DNA from: Chryseobacterium sp.
GTDB taxonomy: Bacteria > Bacteroidota > Bacteroidia > Flavobacteriales > Weeksellaceae
Assembly: GCA_031286615.1 (NCBI GenBank)
Contig: JAITUA010000017.1
Span: 62,001-126,000, forward strand
Direction of reading: 5' to 3'
Length of the DNA stretch: 64,000 nt
This document shows positions 35,776 through 44,656 of the stretch, piece by piece. The position numbers were made by a program, and so were the translations under genes. Position 1 is the stretch's first letter, and each line of letters starts with the position of its first letter. The notes under the pieces are model-generated. The model was given only the letters and a program-made list of their open reading frames with translations, made no database searches and was not told the origin of the DNA.

Positions 35776-35807
35776 GGTCTCTTACATCTAATTTCTAATT
35801 TTTTATA

Positions 35808-37223
35808 ATGAAGAGTTTATTAAACATCATAAAAGGAATCACTTTTTCAGTTTTCATACTCGGGGCCATCTCATCCTGTATGGCAAGAAAAGAATATGAA
35901 AGACCGAAGAACGTTGTGGACGAAAAGCTGTTCCGTACAGATATGCTTCCTTCAGACAGTACCAGCATTGCGGATATTTCATGGAAAGAAATATTCACAG
36001 ATCCTATACTGCAGGGGCATATTTCTAAGGCGCTGAATAACAACCTGGATATCAGAATTGCTTTAGAAAGTATTAATTCTGCAGAAGCTTATCTGAAACA
36101 AAGTAAAGCTGCCTACCAGCCGACACTTTCAATTGGACCCAACTATACTTTCCAGACCCAGTCTATCAACACTCAGTTTGGGCAGATCATTGGAGAAAGA
36201 CGTTATGTAAACCAGTTTGACATTACGGCAAGTATCGGATGGGAAGCGGATATCTGGGGTAAATTAAGAGCACAGGAGAAAGCACAGCTGGCCACTTATT
36301 TAGGAACTGTTGCAGCCCATAAAGCAGTTAAAAGCAGTCTGGTATCTTCCATCGCTTCTGCGTACTATCAATTGTTAACTTTTGATGCACAGAAGAGAAT
36401 TATTACAGAAACTATTGCAGTAAGAGAGAAAAATTTAGAAGCGACAAAGGCTTTAAAAATTTCAGGAACAGTTACTGAAGTAGCGGTACAGCAGAGTGAG
36501 GCACTTGTGTTCAATGCAAAGTCATTACTGATTGATATTGATACACAGATCCAGCTTCTTGAAAACACTATGAGTCTTTTAATGGGAGAGCCTTCTCATT
36601 CTATTGAAAGATCTACATTGGAAGCGCAGAACCTTCCGATTGATTTAAAATTGGGATATCCTACTCAGCTTCTGGCTAACCGTCCGGATGTAATGAGAGC
36701 AGAATACAGCTTGATGAATGCTTTCGAATTGACGAATTCTGCCAAAGCTCAGTTTTATCCTACTTTAAAATTGACAGGAAGTGGTGGTCTTCAGTCTGTG
36801 GATATTGATCACTTATTCAGTGTAAATTCATTATTTGCGAATGTAGTAGCAGGGCTGGCTCAGCCAATTCTGAACAAAAGACAGATCAAAACAAATTATG
36901 ATGTAAGTCTTGCCAATCAGGAAACTGCTTATCTGAACTTCAGAAAGACAGTTCTTACTGCCGGAAAAGAAGTTTCGGATGCTATCAGAGTTTTCTCTGT
37001 ACAGGATTCATTCATTGAATTAAAACAAAAAGAGCTGGATGCTTACAAAAAATCGGTTGACTATTCTCAGGAATTGGTAAACTATGGTATGGCAAACTAT
37101 CTTGAAGTGTTGAATGCAAGTGTGAATTCATTGAATGCCGAACTTAACATCTCAAATGCACGATACAGTAAAATGAAAGCTGCCGTAGAGCTTTATCAGG
37201 CTTTAGGAGGAGGTTGGAAATAA
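35808..37223 (+). CDS. TolC/OprM-like outer membrane efflux lipoprotein
   Basis: A 471-residue NodT-family channel. The lipoprotein signal ends GAISSC (Cys24). The two internal repeats of the TolC fold are visible (NNLDIRIALESINSAEAYLKQSKAAYQPTLSIGP, and the later NRPDVMRAEYSLMNAFELTNSAKAQFYPTLKL). It is the third component of the pump operon, followed by a terminator. Confidence 0.92.
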   Translation: MKSLLNIIKGITFSVFILGAISSCMARKEYERPKNVVDEKLFRTDMLPSDSTSIADISWKEIFTDPILQGHISKALNNNLDIRIALESINSAEAYLKQSKAAYQPTLSIGPNYTFQTQSINTQFGQIIGERRYVNQFDITASIGWEADIWGKLRAQEKAQLATYLGTVAAHKAVKSSLVSSIASAYYQLLTFDAQKRIITETIAVREKNLEATKALKISGTVTEVAVQQSEALVFNAKSLLIDIDTQIQLLENTMSLLMGEPSHSIERSTLEAQNLPIDLKLGYPTQLLANRPDVMRAEYSLMNAFELTNSAKAQFYPTLKLTGSGGLQSVDIDHLFSVNSLFANVVAGLAQPILNKRQIKTNYDVSLANQETAYLNFRKTVLTAGKEVSDAIRVFSVQDSFIELKQKELDAYKKSVDYSQELVNYGMANYLEVLNASVNSLNAELNISNARYSKMKAAVELYQALGGGWK

Positions 37224-37246
37224 CCGTATTCTGCAATATAAACGAT

Positions 37247-37277
37247 AAAACGTATGTCAGTAATGGCATACGTTTTT
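37247..37277 (+). terminator. Terminator of the RND operon
   Basis: AAAACGTATG pairs with CATACGTTTT around a 10-base loop, followed by further T. Confidence 0.8.
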
Positions 37278-37368
37278 TTATTGAAATGTTTAAAGATTAA
37301 TTAATTTTCTAATTATCAACCGTGTTAAAATTCTTTAAAAAGTAAAATGAATTTGGATATATATATTT

Positions 37369-37380
37369 AACTACGTAGTT
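37369..37380 (+). promoter_or_regulatory. Perfect 12-bp palindrome AACTACGTAGTT, probable MarR operator
   Basis: The palindrome lies 23 bases before the GNAT gene whose partner is a MarR regulator. MarR dimers bind such short perfect palindromes, so autoregulation is the simplest reading. Confidence 0.6.
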
Positions 37381-37403
37381 TTATACTTTAAAATTGGAAC
37401 ACT

Positions 37404-37892
37404 ATGAAATTACAGATTCATCCCATAGGAAATTCTTATTCGGAACAGGCGATTGACCTGATTTTGAATATTCAGCAGAAGGAGTTTAATATTCCGATCA
37501 CCATTAAAGATCAGCCTGATCTTTTACAGATTGAAAGTTTTTATACGGAAGCTGGCGGTAACTTTTGGGGAGCTTTTGTGGGGGACGAATTGGTAGGTTC
37601 CATTGCATTGGTTAAGTTTGATGAAAGGGCAGGAGCGATCAGAAAAATGTTTGTTAAAAAAGAATTCAGGGGTAAAGAATTGAATATTGCTCAGGAATTA
37701 TTGGAAGTTTTAATTTCTTTCTGCCGTGAAAACGGAATTGATGATCTGTATTTGGGTACCATTACAGTCCTGAAAGCTGCACAGCGTTTCTACGAAAGGA
37801 ATCAGTTTGTGAAAATTGAAAAAGAAAATCTTCCTGCAAAATTCCCTTTGATGAGTGCCGATGATATTTTTTACCATTTAAATATTGACTGA
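37404..37892 (+). CDS. GNAT-family N-acetyltransferase
   Basis: A 162-residue GNAT enzyme with the acetyl-CoA motif IRKMFVKKEFRGKELNIAQELLEVL (about 76-100) and a following LYLGTITVLKAAQRFYERNQFVKIE. It sits two bases ahead of a MarR gene behind a palindromic operator. The pair may detoxify a compound that also acts as the MarR ligand; the substrate is unknown. Confidence 0.88.
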   Translation: MKLQIHPIGNSYSEQAIDLILNIQQKEFNIPITIKDQPDLLQIESFYTEAGGNFWGAFVGDELVGSIALVKFDERAGAIRKMFVKKEFRGKELNIAQELLEVLISFCRENGIDDLYLGTITVLKAAQRFYERNQFVKIEKENLPAKFPLMSADDIFYHLNID

Positions 37893-37894
37893 AT

Positions 37895-38374
37895 ATGAAT
37901 GTGATTAACGAAGCAGGAATTCTTGCTATATCAACCAGATTACACCGTCTCAGTGAACAATTGAGGAAAGACGGAGCATTGATCTATAAAGCATTTGGAA
38001 TTGATTTTGAACTGAAATGGTTTCCGGTGATCTTTACCATTTACAAAAAAGAAATAGCAAGCGTTGTAGAAATTGCCAATGAAATAGGGTATACCCACCC
38101 ATCCACGATCACTCTACTCAAAGAACTTGAAAAGTTGGAGTTGATCCAATGGGAAAAAGACAAGGAGGATGAACGGAAAAGACTTTTTAAATTAACTTCT
38201 AAAGGACAGGAACTTATTGAAAAGATGAAACCCGTTTGGGAACTGATGTCACAGATTCTGGGAGAAATTACCGATAACAATAATAATCTGCTGGCGGCTA
38301 TTGATGAAGCTGAAGAAAAAATTGCAAGCCAGTCTTTTTATCAGAGGGCACTGCAGGTGAAGAATTCTAAGTAA
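37895..38374 (+). CDS. MarR-family transcriptional regulator
   Basis: A 159-residue winged-helix repressor (SVVEIANEIGYTHPSTITLLKELEKLELIQWEKDKEDERKRLFKLTSKG, about 52-105) with helical dimer ends. It is co-transcribed with the preceding GNAT gene and is the likely binder of the palindrome at 37369. Confidence 0.88.
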   Translation: MNVINEAGILAISTRLHRLSEQLRKDGALIYKAFGIDFELKWFPVIFTIYKKEIASVVEIANEIGYTHPSTITLLKELEKLELIQWEKDKEDERKRLFKLTSKGQELIEKMKPVWELMSQILGEITDNNNNLLAAIDEAEEKIASQSFYQRALQVKNSK

Positions 38375-38392
38375 AATAATGATTGGTTACAT

Positions 38393-38427
38393 AAAAAACA
38401 GCTGTACTCCGGTGATAGCTGTTTTTT
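38393..38427. terminator. Bidirectional terminator
   Basis: AAAAAACAGCT and AGCTGTTTTTT form an 11-bp stem with a 13-base loop between convergent genes. The stop of the minus-strand gene lies in its 3' arm. Confidence 0.85.
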
Positions 38428-39061
38428 ATTCTATAATGATATCAAGAGTCTTTTTAAAAGGATGTATACTTTTTAGATATTCTTTGTCTTGTTCTGTTAA
38501 TTCGTTTGTTCCAAGAGCAATATCTTCCCAGGCTTTTCCGTCCTGGCGTTTAAGAACAAATTCAATAGACTCAATTTTGATTTTTTTATTAAGTCCCAGC
38601 ATTCTCAGATCTATGTGTTGTCCTTCTTTGATTTCACCCTCTATAATTTGTCCTGTTAAGAAAAATTTTCTTCCTGTAATCTGAAAAGTATCATTAAGCG
38701 TAAATTGGGCAACGGTTAAATGATGCCAGCTATATCCGCAGTGTCTGCATTGTTTTGCATGTGGAGTACGGGCTAATTTGTTGCATTTCGGACAATTATT
38801 TAAAAAAACTTTTTCAGGAGTTTCAGTCATTATACGCGTTACAATGTTTTGTTTAAAGATCTCATAACCATTTTCTAATAGATTTGTGATTTCAGGGTCG
38901 GAACTTATCCAGCCTTTATCTATCATTATCTTTCTGAATTGTGGATTTTCATTACTCTTGAAAGAAGACATTTGATGTTTTAGGGCTAACTTTTCATGGT
39001 TAGTCATTAAGTTGCTGAAATAGTTGATAATATAATCCGTCGTTTCCTGATCCATATCCAA
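38426..39061 (-). CDS. Unknown protein with zinc ribbon and EF-Tu domain-2-like barrel
   Basis: A 211-residue protein. An alpha-helical N-terminal part (about 1-85) is followed by a zinc ribbon (CPKCNKLARTPHAKQCRHCGY, about 90-110). The C-terminal beta segment (FQITGRKFFLTGQIIEGEIKEGQHIDLR, then KIESIEFVLKR, ALGTNELTEQDKEYLK) resembles domain 2 of EF-Tu-like translation factors. There is no GTPase domain. I do not know its function; nucleic acid or ribosome contact is one possibility. Start could also be the third codon (ATG). Confidence 0.7.
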   Translation of the reverse strand: MDMDQETTDYIINYFSNLMTNHEKLALKHQMSSFKSNENPQFRKIMIDKGWISSDPEITNLLENGYEIFKQNIVTRIMTETPEKVFLNNCPKCNKLARTPHAKQCRHCGYSWHHLTVAQFTLNDTFQITGRKFFLTGQIIEGEIKEGQHIDLRMLGLNKKIKIESIEFVLKRQDGKAWEDIALGTNELTEQDKEYLKSIHPFKKTLDIIIE

Positions 39062-39126
39062 TTGATATTAATTATTTTTCTTGTCTAATGTATTATTTAT
39101 TTCTTTAAAATAGTCATATAATATAA

Positions 39127-39153
39127 ATAACCCGCCAAATTCTGGCGGGTTAT
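39127..39153 (-). terminator. Terminator of the TonB receptor gene
   Basis: ATAACCCGCCA and TGGCGGGTTAT form an 11-bp stem with a 5-base loop just downstream of the receptor gene. Confidence 0.7.
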
Positions 39154-39181
39154 TTGAATTCATTATTGAAATGAAATTATT

Positions 39182-41791
39182 TTAGAATCTCAAAGTCGCT
39201 GCAACAGACCACGTTCTTCCAAAACCAAGGAATCCTGTGTTACCATCAGCAATACCCTGATAAACTCTTCCGGTTTCCTGGTAAGTTTTTCCGGCATTTG
39301 GCCCGCTGGCAATTTTGTCACCTGCAAAAATATTGGAGCTTAATTCAGAAATATAATATTTGTTGAATAAGTTGTAGACATTTGCTCTCAATGTTAAAGA
39401 TTTTTTTGCATCAAGTGTGAATTTGTAAGAAGCACCTACATCAAATAAATTATAGCTTGGCAATTTTACAATTCCTTTTTCTCTTGCTGCCTCAGTAAGG
39501 AAGTTGATTGGGTTAAACTGTGCATATAGCTTGTCATAATATTCCCAGTTGGCATCAATACTGAAAGCTTTGGTAATGCTGTAATCAACTCCAAGGCTTG
39601 CAGTAGTTTGTGCAGCATCTCCAACTTTTAGATCTTTGATGTTAATAACTCCTGTAGCTCCTGCAACTTCCTGATTGTTTTGAACATCAAGAATGTTGAA
39701 ATTTGCATTTCCTTTGTACTTCCAGTTTCCTAATGATAACATCCCTCTAAGCCTAAGGTTAGCAAATGGTCTTGCCTTCGCTTCCAATTCAACACCCTGG
39801 TGTAATTGTCCAACGTTCAGAGCGTTGTAGAAATAAGCATTTCCAAGTTGTAATTGTGAGAAGTTGGCTACATCTGCAGCTCCTGCGTTAAAGGTTCTTG
39901 AAATAAATCTGTCATCCCACTGCGTTCTGTAAGCATTGATATTCACATCTATGTAACGGGATTTGAAACCATATCCTAACTCTACAGAGAAGATTCTTTC
40001 ATTCTTTGCATCGTTGTAAATATTCTGGTTTGAAGGGAACAGTGCGTTGAATAATGGCTGTCTTGAAATAACTCCCGTATTGAAAAATACATTATGATGC
40101 TCATCAATATTATAGTTGGCACCTCCTTTTACAATATAACCCGTTTTGTGATACCATTTTGTTTCCTGGTTTCCAGGAGTATACAGCATATAATCTCTTC
40201 TTTTGTAGTATTGCTCAGAAACTGATCCCTGAACAGATGCACTTAGTTTTTCAGAGCTGTATTCAACCATTCCATATAAACCTGCCCATTTTACCAGGCC
40301 TTCATTGTGGATAGAGACTTTTTGAGCATCTTTAAGTTTGGTAAGAGGTTCCGGTTTTACCGTATTGTTGATATAGTATCCTTTTGGAGCATTTGCCGTA
40401 CTTGAAACAAATAAGGCATCAGATCCCAGCATATCGGTTACAATATCGTAAAGTGCCCCTTTGTAAGTTTTAAGATCAATACCTCCGTTAAAGGTCCAGT
40501 TATTCTTTTTGTAATTAAGATCTGCGATTACGCCATACCAGTCATGAGCATTAATACTTTGCTTTCTTACAATACCATTGGTTCCGTTCAGTGTAGCTAC
40601 ATATTGACCGTTATAATCACCAGGAGAACCTGCTGGTGCAGTAAAGGTTGATTTCTGGAAAGTGTTTCCATTATAATCGGTCACCATGCCACCTCTGTTA
40701 TAACGGTAAATCATATCCCAGTTGATAGTACCGTCTCCGCCCGCACCATAATTCATGAAATTCATAGTTTGACCGCTGCCGTTTTTGATAGAACCGTTCA
40801 GTCCGGTACCACCACCGCCACGTCCCCAAGAACCATAAAGAACGGTAGATAGCTTCAGGTTATCATTCATCGTCCAATCCCAGTTCAATGATGCAATTGG
40901 CTTATGATAAAAGTTAGGTGCTAAATTGAATTGAGAACCATTCAACATTCCCGTTTGGGGATTGTATCTTCTTCCATACGTATCAAATTGCTGTAGAGTA
41001 GCCACATTCGCTCCGGTTGCAGAAGATCTTCTCGTATCATGTACTTGAGGTGCTCCGGTTGCAATTAAATTGAACGCATGTTTTTCATTGGGCTTAAATC
41101 CTGTTGAGAAAAACCAGGAATAACCTTCTCCCTGTGTTCCGTTAATATAACCATCACCTTGCCAACGGGAAAGCAATACAGTTGTTCCCCATTTGTTTTT
41201 TAATCCGGAAGAATACATCGCAGATATTCTGGAGTAATTATCATTACCTACTTCTCCTTTGATCATTGCTTTCTGCTCAGAATCGGTAGCTTTGGTCACA
41301 ATATTGATCGTTCCCCCTACAGAAGGAACTACAAATTTGGAAGCTCCCAAACCTCTCTGAATCTGGATATTGCTTGCAATGTCTGCCAACCCGGTCCAGT
41401 TAGACCAGTATACAGTTCCTCCCTGCATGTCATTTACCGGCTGCCCGTTGATGATCACTGCAATGTTAGCTCCATCAAAACCTCTCATGTTGATTCTGCT
41501 GTCTCCAAAACCTCCGCCCACTTTGGTCACGTACACGGATGGAGTAGACTTCATAATCTCAGGAAATTCTCTGTTTCCTAACTTTTCCTGAATTTCCGCA
41601 GCCTTGATGGTGGAAACTGCAACAGGAGTTTTTCTTTCTTTGGCTGTTTGGGAAAGGTTTCTACCTACCAACATCACCTCATCAATAGATTTTGATTTCT
41701 CTAAAGAATCCTTCGTACTCTGCCCGTAATAAAGGGCGGCCGTAGGTAATACAAGCGCTATAAATAGTCGCTTTTTAAAAATAATGCTCAT
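39182..41791 (-). CDS. TonB-dependent outer membrane receptor
   Basis: An 869-residue receptor with a signal peptide (FIALVLPTAALYYGQ). The plug domain is clear (SIDEVMLVGRNLSQTAKERKTPVAVSTI; SRINMRGFDGANIAVIINGQPVNDM; GGTINIVTK), followed by a C-terminal barrel ending in RTWSVAATLRF. No N-terminal carboxypeptidase-like or SusC-type domain and no SusD partner is present, so it is not a classical glycan transporter. Siderophore, vitamin or metal uptake is possible; the ligand cannot be read. It is a single-gene unit. Confidence 0.9.
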   Translation of the reverse strand: MSIIFKKRLFIALVLPTAALYYGQSTKDSLEKSKSIDEVMLVGRNLSQTAKERKTPVAVSTIKAAEIQEKLGNREFPEIMKSTPSVYVTKVGGGFGDSRINMRGFDGANIAVIINGQPVNDMQGGTVYWSNWTGLADIASNIQIQRGLGASKFVVPSVGGTINIVTKATDSEQKAMIKGEVGNDNYSRISAMYSSGLKNKWGTTVLLSRWQGDGYINGTQGEGYSWFFSTGFKPNEKHAFNLIATGAPQVHDTRRSSATGANVATLQQFDTYGRRYNPQTGMLNGSQFNLAPNFYHKPIASLNWDWTMNDNLKLSTVLYGSWGRGGGGTGLNGSIKNGSGQTMNFMNYGAGGDGTINWDMIYRYNRGGMVTDYNGNTFQKSTFTAPAGSPGDYNGQYVATLNGTNGIVRKQSINAHDWYGVIADLNYKKNNWTFNGGIDLKTYKGALYDIVTDMLGSDALFVSSTANAPKGYYINNTVKPEPLTKLKDAQKVSIHNEGLVKWAGLYGMVEYSSEKLSASVQGSVSEQYYKRRDYMLYTPGNQETKWYHKTGYIVKGGANYNIDEHHNVFFNTGVISRQPLFNALFPSNQNIYNDAKNERIFSVELGYGFKSRYIDVNINAYRTQWDDRFISRTFNAGAADVANFSQLQLGNAYFYNALNVGQLHQGVELEAKARPFANLRLRGMLSLGNWKYKGNANFNILDVQNNQEVAGATGVINIKDLKVGDAAQTTASLGVDYSITKAFSIDANWEYYDKLYAQFNPINFLTEAAREKGIVKLPSYNLFDVGASYKFTLDAKKSLTLRANVYNLFNKYYISELSSNIFAGDKIASGPNAGKTYQETGRVYQGIADGNTGFLGFGRTWSVAATLRF

Positions 41792-42327
41792 GAAATAAAC
41801 TAGCGTTTTTGAATTTAAGGCTGCAAAGATGGATATTTATTTTTTAATAAAGCATTAAATCTTCATTACGTGATTTCATACAGCATACGAATGATCCATT
41901 ATTACTGACTTTTTTGTATGTATTAATTAATTCAGTTCTTTAATTTACAATTTGTTATAAAAGTGAATTATCATAAACAGGAAATATGTTTAAATCAATA
42001 AAATAATTATGCGCTTCTTTATATTTTTCATCGTGACGATTGTTGTTTCTTTAAAATATTCTAATTATTCATCGTTTTGATGATGTAACATTTGGTGATT
42101 GACTAGAGTCATAAACGTTATACCGTTGTTTGATAATTTGTACCGGACAGGAGCACCGATATGAATAATAGTAATTTGAAAGCTGATCAAACTTTTATCC
42201 GCGAGTATATAGGTCTTAAAAATAACTCTATTCTACAATGATTTTATATACCACATCTCAGCATTTAAGGTAAAAATGGTCTTATAGTTGCAGATTTATC
42301 ACCAATCAAACACTAAATTATTATATT
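41792..42327. other. Long AT-rich intergenic region without supported gene
   Basis: This 536-base gap separates the divergent TonB receptor and DUF892 genes. On the minus strand CATCTTTG (complement of 41824-41831) is one base off the -7 consensus for the receptor. A 23-codon hydrophobic ORF (ATG at 42009) and a 26-codon ORF occur but lack support. No RNA structure is recognised. Confidence 0.5.
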
Positions 42328-42900
42328 ATGGAAACGAAGACAGCAACCAAAAAATCACCAGCTAAAAAAACGACATCAGCGAAAGCATCTGCAAAAACTC
42401 CGGCTAAAAAAAATGCAGCCAAAGGTTTGGAAGACCTTTTTGAAGAGTCACTGAAAGATATTTATTGGGCTGAAAAGGCACTCTTGAAAGCTCTGCCAAG
42501 AATGATGAAAAATGCGACAAGCGAAAAACTTAAAGCAGCAATCAACAAACACATTAAGGAAACGGAAGGCCATGTTGACAGGCTGGAAAAATGTTTTAAG
42601 GCACTGGGTAAGAAAGCTCAGGGAAAGAAATGCGATGCTATGCAGGGATTATTGGATGAAGGAAAAAGTATTTTGGAGGAGACCGAGCCGAGAGCAGTAA
42701 GAGATGCAGGAATTATTGCAGCGGCACAAAAAGTTGAACATTACGAAATTGCCACATACGGTACACTTGCAGCCTTTGCAAAAGTATTGAAAGAGAAGGA
42801 TTGTCTTAAAAACCTTTTAAGTACATTAGATGAAGAGAAAAAATGTGATGAGCTGTTAACAAAAGTTGCTGATACCAATCTTAACAGCAAAGCAATATAG
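42328..42900 (+). CDS. DUF892 (YciE/YciF-like) ferritin-like protein with histone H1-like tail
   Basis: A 190-residue protein. The first 32 residues are a Lys/Ala-rich tail (TATKKSPAKKTTSAKASAK) like that of eukaryotic H1 or bacterial DNA-binding tails. The rest is the four-helix DUF892 fold (GLEDLFEESLKDIYWAEKALLKALPRMMKNATSEKLKAAI; HYEIATYGTLAAFAKVL) with conserved Glu/His metal-site residues. DUF892 proteins are induced by stress. The tail suggests binding to DNA or polyanions. A terminator follows. Confidence 0.88.
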   Translation: METKTATKKSPAKKTTSAKASAKTPAKKNAAKGLEDLFEESLKDIYWAEKALLKALPRMMKNATSEKLKAAINKHIKETEGHVDRLEKCFKALGKKAQGKKCDAMQGLLDEGKSILEETEPRAVRDAGIIAAAQKVEHYEIATYGTLAAFAKVLKEKDCLKNLLSTLDEEKKCDELLTKVADTNLNSKAI

Positions 42901-42923
42901 AAACAATGCATTCACTATAAAGA

Positions 42924-42955
42924 AGGAGACCGAATTTATTTCTGGTCTCTTTTTT
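42924..42955 (+). terminator. Terminator of the DUF892 gene
   Basis: GGAGACC pairs with GGTCTCT (one G-U pair) across 12 bases and is followed by six T. Confidence 0.75.
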
Positions 42956-43188
42956 ATTGTCGAAATCTCAGGAGATTCAAAAAATGCTGTTTTAGTTTTT
43001 GATTGATTTTGTATCAATTTTAATATATTTGCAGATATTGTTTGTATCAATCTGATTTTCTCCTATAGCCTACAATTCTAATAGCGATAAAAACTTAGTT
43101 GGTAAAAAATCTCAGGAAAACCGAACATGAGTAACGGCGGTTTGCTTTAAAGAGAAATATAATTTCAGAATTTAAAAGTTAAAAAAAT

Positions 43189-43800
43189 ATGACCCAGCTC
43201 AGTTTGTTTGATTCAGAAGATCTGTATGAATTTCCAAAAGATCTTCTGGAATACAGAGAACATTTTCTGAATCAGGAAGAAGCTGACCGGCTTAAGGCTC
43301 ATCTGCTTGAAACAGCTCCCTGGAAACAAAGAACCCAGAAAATGTATGATAAGATGGTGCTCACACCGCGCTTAACAGCATGGTATGGAGATAAAGAAAA
43401 TGCTTATCCGTCCGGTAATGGCGAGCTGGAGACTAATCCATGGACTCCAGAGCTGTTTTCTTTAAGACAAAGAATAGAAAAAACATTTGGCTATCAGTTC
43501 AATTCCGTATTGCTTAATCTTTACCGGGATCATAATGACTCTGTAGCCTGGCATCGGGATAAGGAAAGCAGATATGGAAACCGTCCGGTGATTGCCTCAA
43601 TAAGTTTAGGACAGACCAGAAACTTTGATTTCCGGAAAAAAGATCATCATCAGAGTAAATACAGCCTTCCTCTTCCTCATGGTTCATTGCTGATTATGAA
43701 AGGAGATTTGCAGGAGAACTGGGAACATCGGATTGCTAAATCTGTAATCTCTATGAAAGAGCGTATCAATCTTACTTTCCGGCTGGTTCGTCAATTATAG
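43189..43800 (+). CDS. alkB: AlkB-family alpha-ketoglutarate-dependent dioxygenase
   Basis: A 203-residue AlkB-like Fe(II)/2-oxoglutarate enzyme, the ALKBH2/3-like type common outside proteobacteria. Iron ligands are His122 and Asp124 (AWHRD) and His180 (ENWEHRI); the RINLTFR motif (Arg192, Arg198) binds 2-oxoglutarate. It removes alkyl lesions from DNA or RNA bases. It stands alone, not fused to Ada. Confidence 0.9.
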   Translation: MTQLSLFDSEDLYEFPKDLLEYREHFLNQEEADRLKAHLLETAPWKQRTQKMYDKMVLTPRLTAWYGDKENAYPSGNGELETNPWTPELFSLRQRIEKTFGYQFNSVLLNLYRDHNDSVAWHRDKESRYGNRPVIASISLGQTRNFDFRKKDHHQSKYSLPLPHGSLLIMKGDLQENWEHRIAKSVISMKERINLTFRLVRQL

Positions 43801-43877
43801 AATATTCATTTATAATGTTTTATGATTGGTGGAGTGTGTTTGCAATATCTCTTTTGGCAGATAAATTGTTGCATTAA

Positions 43878-43905
43878 TAAATGAAGTCCTTGTTGGCTTC
43901 ATTTA
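43878..43905 (+). terminator. Weak hairpin after the alkB-like gene
   Basis: TAAATGAAG pairs with CTTCATTTA around a 10-base loop. The T-tract is poor. Confidence 0.4.
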
Positions 43906-43929
43906 TATCACCATTTAAAATTTAATATT

Positions 43930-44541
43930 ATGAAAAATCTTGTAGTAACACTTTTTGCGGTGGCTGCTTTAACGGCCTGCAAAAAAAATGAACCGACATC
44001 GTCCAGTCAATCCCCGGAAAGTACAACCATATCTCCTCCAGCTGAATCTGGAATGACAGTGAGTGATTCCACTAAAATGACAGAACCAAAAGACCAAATC
44101 ACCTCTCTCAGTGATCAGGACAAAAAGTTTGCAGATGCAGCAGCAAAAGGAGGGCTGATGGAAGTGATGATGGGCGATCTGGCAGCAACCAATGCTGAAA
44201 ATTCCACTGTGAAATCTTTAGGAGCGATGATGGTCACAGATCATACCAAAGCGAATGACGAACTCAAGAAATGGGCGTCAGGAACAGGCTATACCTTACC
44301 TGCAGGTCTGGATGCTGAAAAGCAGAAAATGTATGATGATCTGAAAGCTAAAAAAGGAAAAGACTTTGATAAAAAGTATACGGATCTTATGGTCAGTGAT
44401 CATAAAAAAGACATAGAAGAATTTAAAAAAGAAGCTGCAGAAGGAAAAGAATCTTCTCTGAAATCCTTTGCAGGTAAGACTCTCCCTACATTGGAGCATC
44501 ATCTGAAAGAATCGGAAAAAGCTAAAAATACTGTGAAATAA
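43930..44541 (+). CDS. DUF4142 lipoprotein
   Basis: A 203-residue lipoprotein (FAVAALTAC, Cys17) with a Ser/Thr/Pro linker and a ferritin-like helical DUF4142 domain (about 57-200; DAAAKGGLMEVMMGDLAATNAENSTVKSLGAMMVTDHTKANDELKKWA). The family is frequent among soil bacteria and of unknown function; it is often found with stress genes, as here. Confidence 0.88.
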   Translation: MKNLVVTLFAVAALTACKKNEPTSSSQSPESTTISPPAESGMTVSDSTKMTEPKDQITSLSDQDKKFADAAAKGGLMEVMMGDLAATNAENSTVKSLGAMMVTDHTKANDELKKWASGTGYTLPAGLDAEKQKMYDDLKAKKGKDFDKKYTDLMVSDHKKDIEEFKKEAAEGKESSLKSFAGKTLPTLEHHLKESEKAKNTVK

Positions 44542-44625
44542 TATGACCTGTGTCATAAAACGGACACAGTATATTTGATAATTTTGAAAATGATTAAATA
44601 TATTATTTGTTCTTGATTAATAAGG

Positions 44626-44652
44626 CTCCTCTTTTGTAAGGGGAGTTTTTTA
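44626..44652. terminator. Hairpin between convergent DUF4142 and DUF2383 genes
   Basis: CTCCTCTT pairs with AAGGGGAG (one G-U pair) and is followed by a T-tract on the plus strand. Confidence 0.65.
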
Positions 44653-44656
44653 TTAA

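Noticed and set aside
42009..42080. 23-codon hydrophobic ORF in the gap before the DUF892 gene
   Set aside because: Too short, with no promoter element or terminator; chance frames are common in AT-rich DNA.
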